Shown in pieces: positions 29,174-35,639 of a stretch of 41,914 nucleotides of DNA. The position numbers and the translations under genes were made by a program. Under the pieces are notes generated by a model, which did not search any database, was not told the DNA's origin, and saw only the letters and a list, made by a program, of their open reading frames with translations. Source of the DNA: a virus; the IMG/VR virus record IMGVR_UViG_3300005732_000047, positions 1 through 41,914 of that record; one strand, written 5' to 3'. Every line of letters starts with the position of its first letter. The first letter of the stretch is position 1.

Positions 29174-29248
29174 CAACACACCACACTAAACATACGACAT
29201 CCTTGTCGTGTATTACACAGCATATATCTATCAATCATGGCTACAAAA

Positions 29249-29297
29249 AAGCCTTAGCGGTTAAACTAAGGCTTTGGAGTGAGTTAGGCTAGTGCTA
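29249..29297 (-). terminator. Stop-plus-terminator module after the 29540 gene
   Basis: After the TAG, AGCCTAACTCACTCC leads into AAGCCTTAG and CTAAGGCTT, a perfect 9-base stem ending in six T. It is a divergent member of the 28-kb module family. Confidence 0.85.
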
Positions 29298-29540
29298 TGC
29301 CTCAAACCTCTTGCCCGTGCTAATAATGACTAATGCACCATCTACCCAGTCAAGGTCGCTCCATGCTACGTGAGCGCCCGCGCTGCCTGGCGCGTAGGCA
29401 TTCCAGGAGGTTATACCCTGAAGCGTGGCACTCCACATTAAATGTGACTTGTCTGGGTCTTCAAAACCAGACCCGCCTAGCCATACCTCCACCAGCTCCT
29501 TGCGCTCGGATGGTTTCATTGATCTAAATTCACTGTCCAT
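29295..29540 (-). CDS. Hypothetical protein (81 aa), first leftward gene
   Basis: This encodes 81 residues from MDSEFRSMKP. A helical start (SERKELVEVWL) and a Trp-rich beta domain (HLMWSATLQGITSWNAYAPG, AHVAWSDLDWVDGALVII) are seen. The internal Met at 29540 is chosen because TTGACG lies exactly 35 bases upstream and the frame before it covers that promoter. As the first leftward gene after the divergent gap it is probably expressed very early. The function is unknown. Confidence 0.6.
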   Translation of the reverse strand: MDSEFRSMKPSERKELVEVWLGGSGFEDPDKSHLMWSATLQGITSWNAYAPGSAGAHVAWSDLDWVDGALVIISTGKRFEA

Positions 29541-29575
29541 ACGAGGAATAAAACGCACTTTATCCGCATCGTCAA
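29541..29575 (-). promoter_or_regulatory. Leaderless promoter for the first leftward gene
   Basis: On the minus strand TTGACG begins at 29575, with a 17-base spacer, TTTATT as -10 and the ATG 35 bases from the -35. No Shine-Dalgarno site. Confidence 0.6.
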
Positions 29576-29961
29576 GCACTTATTTTCTAGTTAATGCTTA
29601 GGCTTAACATATCAAGCAAACATGATACGTTGATATTTGACTACTCAAAGTCTACTCTTTGACTCATGTATGCTAGGGGTTTTGAACACATGACAGGATG
29701 ACACATAGGATGCATCCCACCGACCGACAAAAGAAACCACACTCACGCACGAACACAGCGGGCAGTGACACGGGGGGAGGGGGTAGCGTAGGCTGTGCAG
29801 GCTGTAGTAGTGTATATATAAAACCCTCCTACAAAAAATAGTATGACCACGGGGCTTTTGGCCACGTATTTCATATCATAATTTACGTATATATTAACAG
29901 GTCGGTTTTGGGACTGTGGCTTTTGATTCTACAAGCCTTAATCCCAAAAGGTGCTTTTGGC
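29576..29961. other. Divergent control gap between the two arms
   Basis: About 390 bases without a convincing gene separate the first leftward and first rightward genes. Contents: two TTTGACT copies (29636-29642 and 29658-29664, 22 bases apart), a G-rich run near 29773, an A/T-rich stretch with TATATATAAA (around 29812), and several CTTTTGG half sites (29855-29861 and others). It is the natural place for early regulation and perhaps for a replication origin, which is not shown by sequence. Confidence 0.5.
29944..29960. promoter_or_regulatory. Inverted repeat CCAAAAG-GTG-CTTTTGG
   Basis: This is a perfect 7-base inverted repeat with a 3-base centre, ending one base before the TTGACA of the methyltransferase promoter. 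Further CTTTTGG copies occur 80-90 bases upstream. It is a candidate operator for a regulator of the rightward arm. Confidence 0.5.
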
Positions 29962-29997
29962 TTGACAAGGGTGTAAGAGTAGTATTGTGTTTGTGTT
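29962..29997 (+). promoter_or_regulatory. Leaderless promoter for the rightward arm
   Basis: TTGACA at 29962-29967 lies 36 bases before the ATG at 29998. TATTGT at -10 has a 15-base spacer, so the match is imperfect. No Shine-Dalgarno site precedes the ATG. Confidence 0.55.
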
Positions 29998-30768
29998 ATG
30001 AAGACAGAACTAATACACGACGATTGCATTGAAGCGATGCGGAGAATGGGAGATGGGAGCGTTGATCTCACTGTTACGTCTCCGCCCTATGATAATCTCA
30101 GAACCTACGAGGGGTCACTGGATTGGAACGAGGACATCTGGAAGCAGGTCTTGGAGGGTCTGTATCGAGTGACAGCAGACGGTGGCGTGGTGGTGTGGGT
30201 GGTAGGTGACGCTACGATTAAGGGTAGTGAGACTGGGACTAGCTTCAAGCAAGCGTTGTATGCGATGGAGTGCGGGTTTCGACTGCACGACACCATGATT
30301 TGGAATAAAGGTGGCTTCTCGTCGCCACAATCGAACCGATACGGGCCATGCTCTGAATATATGTTTATCTTAACAAAGGGCAAGCCGTCGTCTGTTAGTC
30401 TCATTAAAGATAGGAGGTCGAAGAAGTCTGGACAGAAGATACACTCTGGTAAACGGAAGTCTGATGGATCAATGAGGACATCGGCAAACCACGGAGATAT
30501 TCGCCCAGAGTTCGGTGTGAGATTTAATATATGGGATCAGCCCCCCGTTCAAAGCAACAAGGAGCGAACGGGGCATGTGGCGCAGTTCCCCGAACAACTA
30601 GCACACGACCACATCATCTCATGGAGCAACGAAGGCGACACAGTATTCGATCCATTCATGGGAAGCGGAACGACTGGCAAGATGGCAAAGGAGTTAGGGC
30701 GCAATTTCATCGGAGTCGAGAAGGTGGAGAAGTATTTTGAACTATCAAAGAAAAGGATTGAAGGATGA
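29998..30768 (+). CDS. DNA methyltransferase (N4-cytosine or N6-adenine type)
   Basis: This encodes 256 residues in the beta-group motif order. The catalytic TSPPY (27-31) comes first, then central strands (GGVVVWVVGDATI) and a variable, basic region (about 135-165) that probably reads the DNA target. Last is the SAM-binding FDPFMGSGTTG (about 217-227). TSPPY favours N4-cytosine but N6-adenine is possible. It probably protects phage DNA from restriction. It is the first gene of the rightward arm and overlaps the next gene by 4 bases. Confidence 0.9.
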   Translation: MKTELIHDDCIEAMRRMGDGSVDLTVTSPPYDNLRTYEGSLDWNEDIWKQVLEGLYRVTADGGVVVWVVGDATIKGSETGTSFKQALYAMECGFRLHDTMIWNKGGFSSPQSNRYGPCSEYMFILTKGKPSSVSLIKDRRSKKSGQKIHSGKRKSDGSMRTSANHGDIRPEFGVRFNIWDQPPVQSNKERTGHVAQFPEQLAHDHIISWSNEGDTVFDPFMGSGTTGKMAKELGRNFIGVEKVEKYFELSKKRIEG

Positions 30769-31358
30769 AATCAGTATTAGAAGTAGAGTGGAAGGTTAAT
30801 CCAGACGAGAGTGGGCTACGTGCTTACTACATACCTGGGTCTGTGATGCGTGATAGTCGTCTTAGCTGTAAGGCTAAGGTTGTATGGAGCTACATGAACA
30901 GTAGGCCATCTGGGTGGGACTTTAGTAGTGCTAGGATGGCGGAGAGCTTTAAGGAGGGTCGTAAGCCCATTCAGGGGGCAATACGTGAGTTAGAGGGGTA
31001 TGGGTATCTCAAGAGGCGACGTATGGCAGATGGTCGGATTAGCTATAATCTGGTCTATGACTCTACAGCGTTGACCGAGGAGGAGGCGCAAGAGTGCCTA
31101 GCTGAGACTTTCCCAGACTACTACGTGACGGACGAGGAGTTTGTGTGCATCAATGATTGCATTCAGGAGTTGATGAGGGATGGGATGGACGAAAAGCTGG
31201 CCAGGAAGACTGGTGAGGAGTTCTGGAAGTGGTGCGATAGTGAGAAGCTAGGTCAGAGCCGACACGCTTGGACTAGGTGGAAATCGCTCTATGTGCCTAA
31301 TATGGACGTAATGGGTCGTGATTCTGAGCCACTGAGTGATGGTGAGTTCTTTCCATAG
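30765..31358 (+). CDS. Winged-helix protein, possible replication initiator
   Basis: This encodes 197 residues. Residues 25-90 contain a winged-helix pattern: LSCKAKVVWSYMNSRPSGW, then AESFKEGRKPIQGAIRELEG, then YLKRRR and a beta wing. Such domains occur in phage and plasmid replication proteins and HTH_36-type regulators. The C-terminal part is helical, acidic and Trp-rich. An AAGG ribosome site and a 4-base overlap with the methyltransferase show coupling. With DnaB as the only other replication gene seen, an origin-binding role is plausible but unproven. Confidence 0.6.
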   Translation: MKSVLEVEWKVNPDESGLRAYYIPGSVMRDSRLSCKAKVVWSYMNSRPSGWDFSSARMAESFKEGRKPIQGAIRELEGYGYLKRRRMADGRISYNLVYDSTALTEEEAQECLAETFPDYYVTDEEFVCINDCIQELMRDGMDEKLARKTGEEFWKWCDSEKLGQSRHAWTRWKSLYVPNMDVMGRDSEPLSDGEFFP

Positions 31359-31383
31359 GGTTCGCCAATTTATTGGTTAGGGC

Positions 31384-31418
31384 TTGACACGTAGTTTATA
31401 ATCGGCATAAATATCGAC
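31384..31418 (+). promoter_or_regulatory. Leaderless promoter for the small-gene and terminase operon
   Basis: TTGACA at 31384-31389, a 17-base spacer, ATAAAT as -10, and an ATG 35 bases after the start of the -35. No Shine-Dalgarno site. Just upstream lies a reverse-oriented partial copy of the TTGGCGAA element (TTCGCCAATTT). Confidence 0.65.
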
Positions 31419-31607
31419 ATGAAGACAGACATCAGCACAGAAAGAGATACCATCACAATCGAGAAGGCCAAGTCTGGTTTTGTGATTTATGAGAAAACGG
31501 GTTATGGCGAGGTTGGGCCTATGCACGGTCTATCATCGGCAATCGACGTTCAGAGCAAGGTGACAAAGTGGACTAATGCTAAGGAATGCCAGCAGAACGA
31601 AGACTAA
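31419..31607 (+). CDS. Small hypothetical protein (62 aa)
   Basis: This encodes 62 residues with beta strands at the start (TITIEKAKSGFVIYEKTGYG), then a helix with SAIDVQSKVTKWTNAKE. No family is recognised. It overlaps the next gene by one base (TAATG). It is the first gene of the unit that leads to the terminase. Confidence 0.6.
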   Translation: MKTDISTERDTITIEKAKSGFVIYEKTGYGEVGPMHGLSSAIDVQSKVTKWTNAKECQQNED

Positions 31608-31816
31608 TGAAGACGAAAGTAGTCCTAATTTCACTAGAAGCATTTGGTCCTGACTCCTACGATGCAGACGAGGTGACGACAAGGGGAGATTCAATCCAAC
31701 TGTTCAAAAAGGGAAAGTCCGTGGCCATTCTGGATAATTCCCAAAAGCGCATTAAGGCGGCTTTTGTGGTGAAGGAGAGGAAGCCTCGGTGGAGAGTAAA
31801 ACTAGTAAAGGAATAA
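31607..31816 (+). CDS. Small basic protein (69 aa)
   Basis: This encodes 69 residues from MKTKVVLISLEAF; the start at the TAATG overlap is preferred over an earlier in-frame one. It is beta-rich, with a basic C-terminus (KERKPRWRVKLVKE). It overlaps the next gene in the same way. No family is recognised. Confidence 0.6.
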   Translation: MKTKVVLISLEAFGPDSYDADEVTTRGDSIQLFKKGKSVAILDNSQKRIKAAFVVKERKPRWRVKLVKE

Positions 31817-31980
31817 TGGACGACAGCTACAAGACCTTCAAGCTATGGTATAAGCAGCCTCTAGCACCCCTAGGAAGGGCTTTCTCCGTTAAAAGGGGTC
31901 GGAGCCTCAAAGAAGCACAAGACTGCGCTGAGAAGGCTCTGAAGCGTCCAGTAGAGTGGATTGAGCACGAGGAGATTTAG
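31816..31980 (+). CDS. Small protein (54 aa)
   Basis: This encodes 54 residues from MDDSYKTFKLWYKQ, starting at the TAATG overlap with AAAGGA as ribosome site. It ends in an Ala/Lys/Glu helix and VEWIEHEEI. A longer GTG-start frame exists but is less likely. No family is recognised. Confidence 0.6.
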   Translation: MDDSYKTFKLWYKQPLAPLGRAFSVKRGRSLKEAQDCAEKALKRPVEWIEHEEI

Positions 31981-31982
31981 AA

Positions 31983-32138
31983 ATGAGTGACCCCATTCGC
32001 CCCTACTACGACTGCTTTGTTCAGTGGCTCAGTATGACTAGGCCAGATGTTGCGTTCATGCTCCGACGCGGGATGGTGGACGTTAACGAGATTACGCCCT
32101 ATATTCGTGAATGGGCGGGAGATATAACTAGTAAATAA
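31983..32138 (+). CDS. Small protein (51 aa)
   Basis: ATG at 31983, 2 bases after the previous stop, opens a 51-codon frame ending in TAA at 32136-32138, 1 base before the terminase gene. The peptide is rich in aromatic and Arg residues (RPYYDCFVQWLSMTRPD) and predicted helical. Its exact fit between neighbours supports a real gene. The function is unknown; it may be a terminase-associated factor. Confidence 0.55.
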   Translation: MSDPIRPYYDCFVQWLSMTRPDVAFMLRRGMVDVNEITPYIREWAGDITSK

Positions 32139-32139
32139 T

Positions 32140-32694
32140 ATGGACGAACCTGCACCACTAATGACCAAGCTGGAGGAGCAAGCTCACGAAGCCTTGCGTA
32201 ATCACCAAAAGGACTGCTATTACACGGACGTTGCTGTTCTGAGGCCAGAGGTATGGAAGAATACTGCCGTTGCCATTCTACAAGGGGCTGGTTGCCGACC
32301 AACGATGAAGTCTCTGAACATTACGCAGCACACCTACTACAAGGTTAAGAAGGCTTTGTTCGCCACTCACGACGACTACCGCAAGCACGTGGCAGAATTA
32401 GCCCATGTAACACAGGCAATTAACGACGACAACAAGCAGAAGTTGTCTCAGATTATTGGCGACAGACTATCCAAGAAGGAAACTCTGGACTCCAAGGAAC
32501 TGCTAGACTTGGCGAAGGCACAGAAGGAAATGAGTGTAACGGGTCAGATTGACGCACAGCGCATTCAGAGGCTTGAGGGCGACGCTGACATGATTATTCG
32601 CCACGAGAAGGCCAAGACACCAGAGGAATTGCAGAAGGACTTTGAGGACAAGTTCTTAGCTGACATTAAAGAAGCGGAGGTCATAGATGGGTAA
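32140..32694 (+). CDS. terS: Putative terminase small subunit
   Basis: This encodes 184 residues. A helix-turn-helix-like segment is at about 40-75 (AVAILQGAGCRPTMKSLNITQHTYYKVKKA). It is followed by long charged helices (LSQIIGDRLSKKETLD, LLDLAKAQKEM), as in oligomeric small terminase subunits that bind the packaging site. It lies one short gene upstream of the large subunit, the usual place. The assignment rests on position and helical pattern more than sequence identity. Confidence 0.65.
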   Translation: MDEPAPLMTKLEEQAHEALRNHQKDCYYTDVAVLRPEVWKNTAVAILQGAGCRPTMKSLNITQHTYYKVKKALFATHDDYRKHVAELAHVTQAINDDNKQKLSQIIGDRLSKKETLDSKELLDLAKAQKEMSVTGQIDAQRIQRLEGDADMIIRHEKAKTPEELQKDFEDKFLADIKEAEVIDG

Positions 32695-32947
32695 GGGAGC
32701 ATCATACAGAAAGGGTCACAACCCAGCAAAGCAGCGAGCCAACTACGACGAAATTGACTGGTCTAAGGGTAAGAAGTTGTCAGAAAAACAGGGTAGTGTT
32801 TCTGACAAAACTTTTGGCGAGGCTACGGATCGCTTCATGGACAGTATCACCGAGTCCGATAAGGCTTGCATGGACGATGAATTATATGACTCCATATTCA
32901 AGGGCAAGAAGCCAGAGGCGACCAAGAAGAAAGGAAAGAGCAAATAA
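32687..32947 (+). CDS. Small basic protein between terminase genes (86 aa)
   Basis: This encodes 86 residues. It is basic at both ends (GKGASYRKGHNPAKQRANY and KKPEATKKKGKSK), with an acidic helical middle. The gene overlaps the small-subunit gene by 8 bases and ends 38 bases before the large subunit. It may bind DNA or bridge the terminase. No family is recognised. Confidence 0.6.
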   Translation: MGKGASYRKGHNPAKQRANYDEIDWSKGKKLSEKQGSVSDKTFGEATDRFMDSITESDKACMDDELYDSIFKGKKPEATKKKGKSK

Positions 32948-32985
32948 ACTCATTCGACCAAACCCCGCACCCGCTACTGCCGCCA

Positions 32986-34755
32986 ATGTCGGACGAGCAG
33001 ATTGTCAAGCACGTAATGGTGGATGGCAAGCTGGATCAGTCTAAGCTGAAGGAGGTATCAGACTGGATTAAGGCTAGAGAGGACACGATTCAGGAGGCGG
33101 TCAACAACCCGCTAGAGTCTGGGTTCATCTTCCCTTCATGGCGCAAGGTGCTGGATATGATTGATAAGTGGATGGAGGTCTTTGCTTTCGGGGGCAACGG
33201 TTCGTCTAAATCCGAGTGTCTAGCATGGTTGACTTCCCTAGCGGTGAAGCACAACCCAGGTGCTATCATCTGGCTATTCTCTCAGGACGACAAGGCTTCC
33301 GTCAACATCCAGCAGAAGCTCGTAGACAAATACCTGAGGGCTAAGTTTGGCTCTCAGCACAAGACAACAGGCGGTGGTTACTTCAAGTATTCTCCCGCCA
33401 ACGGCTACACCGACAACCGAGCGTTCTTTGACTACGAAGACGGGACTGAGTTTAGGCAGGTTCATTTTGGCACGTATTCTCAGTATGAGTCAAACAAGGC
33501 AAAGTTCGAGGGCTACGAGTATGGCAGTCGGACACCTGGCCTAATAAACATACCAGAATCTAAGTTCAGTTACGCTGGCCTAGACTTAGTGATACCCTCG
33601 TGGGAGGGTGAGATTAACATGGGTTGCGCCTTTGACGAGTATCTGGAGAACGGTGATATGTATAACACAATCACCTACCGTCTCCCGCGCCGTGGTTCAT
33701 TTGTGTTTAACGGCTTTACTCCAATTAACCACATGACCCCGTTTGTGTCTGGTAAAATCAAGGGGAGCATGGTCGTTGAGAAGATCAAGACCAACCCTAA
33801 GATATTCGACAGAGAGAAGAACGAACCGTCTGAGGTTGAATGGGTGCGCGAGAAGCGCAACAATCAGGGCCACAAGGCTGGCGTCGGCATGGTGTACTTT
33901 CCGTCAGGGCATAACCCTTGGGCTGGTGAGGACAACATGATCATTCTTCATGGTCACAAGACGTTGAAGGAGAGGCTTGTGCGCTTTCACGGCATTCCTG
34001 GCGACGTTATAACATCCTTATTCCCGAAGTTTAGCCTAGACCTGAACGTGATGACAGAGGACGAGCCGAATTGCATTGGCATGAAGTTCCCTGATATTTC
34101 AGATGCTTCCAAGTTTACTACGTGGCACATCGTTGACCCTGCCGACAACCGAAACGACTTCATGCTTTGGGGTGCAGCAGACTCGAATGGCAATGTTTTC
34201 ATCCGCAAGGAGTGGCCAGACAGGGAAGTTTACGGAGAATGGGCTGAGTTTGGGGATCCGCGCTGGAAGCCTGGACCTGCTACTAAGAAGCAGCAGCTTG
34301 GCATTCAAGGCTACATCGACCTCTACCAGGAGATTGAGGACGAGATTGGCGTGAAGCCGTTTGAGCGCGTGGGAGACTCTAGATTCTTTGCTCACTCACA
34401 CAGGCAGGGCGAGGACGTTATGGACTTATTTGACCAGTTTGCGGACAAGGGTTGCTACTTCGTCCCATCAGACGGACGCAAAGAGGAGATTGGGATTAGA
34501 GAGCTAGACGAGTGGTTTGACTGGAACGACAACATTGAGCCTGACGCAACGAACAAGCCAAGGGTCTATATTCACGCATCATGCGGAAACTTGATTGAGT
34601 CAATCCTAACCTACGAGCGCAAGGGCAAGTTTGACGAAGCACTGAAAGACCCTATCGACTGCCTTCGCTATTTGCGAATGGTGAACGCTGGTGAGGGGCC
34701 AGAGCATTACGATCAAGATGCTTTTAAACAAACCTACAAGACGGGAGGCTACTAA
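32986..34755 (+). CDS. terL: Terminase large subunit
   Basis: This encodes 589 residues, a normal length. The ATPase comes first: Walker A GGNGSSKS (69-76) and a downstream IIWLFSQDDKAS strand. The RNase H-like nuclease follows, with a first catalytic Asp in WHIVDPADN (about 384), and further acidic residues near DSRFFAHSH and in the final KDPIDCLRYLRM. It packages DNA into the prohead through the portal and cuts concatemers. The long central insertion is rich in aromatic residues. It overlaps the next ATG by one base. Confidence 0.92.
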   Translation: MSDEQIVKHVMVDGKLDQSKLKEVSDWIKAREDTIQEAVNNPLESGFIFPSWRKVLDMIDKWMEVFAFGGNGSSKSECLAWLTSLAVKHNPGAIIWLFSQDDKASVNIQQKLVDKYLRAKFGSQHKTTGGGYFKYSPANGYTDNRAFFDYEDGTEFRQVHFGTYSQYESNKAKFEGYEYGSRTPGLINIPESKFSYAGLDLVIPSWEGEINMGCAFDEYLENGDMYNTITYRLPRRGSFVFNGFTPINHMTPFVSGKIKGSMVVEKIKTNPKIFDREKNEPSEVEWVREKRNNQGHKAGVGMVYFPSGHNPWAGEDNMIILHGHKTLKERLVRFHGIPGDVITSLFPKFSLDLNVMTEDEPNCIGMKFPDISDASKFTTWHIVDPADNRNDFMLWGAADSNGNVFIRKEWPDREVYGEWAEFGDPRWKPGPATKKQQLGIQGYIDLYQEIEDEIGVKPFERVGDSRFFAHSHRQGEDVMDLFDQFADKGCYFVPSDGRKEEIGIRELDEWFDWNDNIEPDATNKPRVYIHASCGNLIESILTYERKGKFDEALKDPIDCLRYLRMVNAGEGPEHYDQDAFKQTYKTGGY

Positions 34756-35009
34756 TGACAATTCATCATTTCCTAGAAAACATGGACGACGCTGTGGCAA
34801 TTGCCAACGGCAAACGTCTACGGATTTTACCGTTTTTAGGTCAAGAAAGCGGGGACAGGTTGCGAGTTGTGGAAGGCGAGCGCATCATCACTGCATCACT
34901 AGCAGAGAATAGTAACTATACAAAGAGGATTTTTAACATACTTGGCGAACCAGACGTTTGGGAACCAAGGTCGTCACCGATGCTTGGGAGAGCCATTTGG
35001 AAATACTAA
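34755..35009 (+). CDS. Hypothetical protein (84 aa)
   Basis: This encodes 84 residues with a GGAGG ribosome site. A helical start (HHFLENMDDAVAIANGKRL) is followed by a beta region with RVVEGERIITASLAEN and a hydrophobic C-terminus (MLGRAIWKY). No family is recognised. It is coupled to the terminase by the TAATG overlap. Confidence 0.6.
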   Translation: MTIHHFLENMDDAVAIANGKRLRILPFLGQESGDRLRVVEGERIITASLAENSNYTKRIFNILGEPDVWEPRSSPMLGRAIWKY

Positions 35010-35011
35010 TT

Positions 35012-35437
35012 ATGAAATGTAAAGATATAGCAAACGAGTATCAAGTCACGGCCATGCAGGTCGGGCGGGTGCGACGAAAACTGAATCCAGACCACGACGG
35101 AGGGGATTTATCAAGCGACGAGGTAGAAGCTCTACGTTGTTACTTTGACGAACTAGAGGGCGTTTTGGAACGCAAAGAAATGGAGAAATCCGTTGAGCCG
35201 CAATATGTTGAGGGCTACGTCAGCTACGTCCAGCATGGGCGACGCGAGGTTGAGTGCAAGATTCGTGATGGTGGTCAAATCAAGACCGTCTACGCTCTAG
35301 TGCCAACCTCTGTTGATCCAGTTCGGATTCTCAACACAAGCATTAAACTGGAGTGGATTGAATACAATGATAAGAAATTCTACCGACACGCATCACTCGC
35401 AAACGTCGCATGGCCAAAGGGATATGGGGCGCACTAA
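35012..35437 (+). CDS. Hypothetical protein with HTH-like start (141 aa)
   Basis: This encodes 141 residues from MKCKDIANEYQVTAMQVGRV; the first 22 residues look like a helix-turn-helix. A helix of Glu/Leu residues follows, then a beta-rich second half (EGYVSYVQHGRREVECKIRDGG) that could be an SH3-like or OB-like domain. The start at 35012 is favoured over a TTG at 34958. A role in DNA packaging or regulation of late genes is possible; nothing specific is known. Confidence 0.6.
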   Translation: MKCKDIANEYQVTAMQVGRVRRKLNPDHDGGDLSSDEVEALRCYFDELEGVLERKEMEKSVEPQYVEGYVSYVQHGRREVECKIRDGGQIKTVYALVPTSVDPVRILNTSIKLEWIEYNDKKFYRHASLANVAWPKGYGAH

Positions 35438-35630
35438 TAAAGATCAGAAGGAAGCGGCTGACGCTTGGTTGGCGTGGGAACTCCTGCGCCGAGGCGTGTT
35501 GCTTGGCTGCATTCCACCTATGGAGCAAGCTGACATCGTAGAGGTTTGTGGCTTCCCGCACCACCAGACGCTCTCTCAAAGAGTGGGCAAAGGATTGAAG
35601 AAGGCTAAAAAATTGGCGAATCCTGTATAA
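35424..35630 (+). CDS. Small HTH-like protein (68 aa)
   Basis: This encodes 68 residues from ATG 35424 (ribosome site AAAGGG). Two helices and a turn, with VEVCGFPHHQTLSQRV as a possible recognition segment and a basic tail (GLKKAKKLANPV), suggest a small DNA-binding protein. The last codons overlap a TGGCGAA-TATAAT promoter element that precedes the portal gene, so it could regulate it; this is inference. Confidence 0.6.
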   Translation: MGRTNKDQKEAADAWLAWELLRRGVLLGCIPPMEQADIVEVCGFPHHQTLSQRVGKGLKKAKKLANPV

Positions 35631-35632
35631 TA
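35608..35632 (+). promoter_or_regulatory. TTGGCGAA-TATAAT element before the portal gene
   Basis: AAAAATTGGCGAA, two bases, then CTGTATAATA. The element differs from the copy at 37989 in two or three of 25 bases. TATAAT (35626-35631) ends 8 bases before the portal ATG, so the mRNA would be leaderless or nearly so. No TTGACA box lies at the usual distance. Confidence 0.65.
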
Positions 35633-35639
35633 GCGGTAT

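Noticed and set aside
29147-29240. A 28-codon leftward frame between the 29249 terminator and the 29104 gene
   Set aside because: It overlaps the AATTCAAC operator-like repeats, has five Cys in a random pattern and no ribosome site.
29698-29841. A 47-codon rightward frame in the divergent gap
   Set aside because: It has no ribosome site, a Gly-run from G-rich DNA and no resemblance to a folded protein; the -35 distance (39 bases) does not match the leaderless pattern.
31361-31380. Fourth copy of the TTGGCGAA-TATAAT element on the minus strand
   Set aside because: AAATTGGCGAA is present but the TATAAT part is replaced by CCCTATGG, so it is only a partial match.
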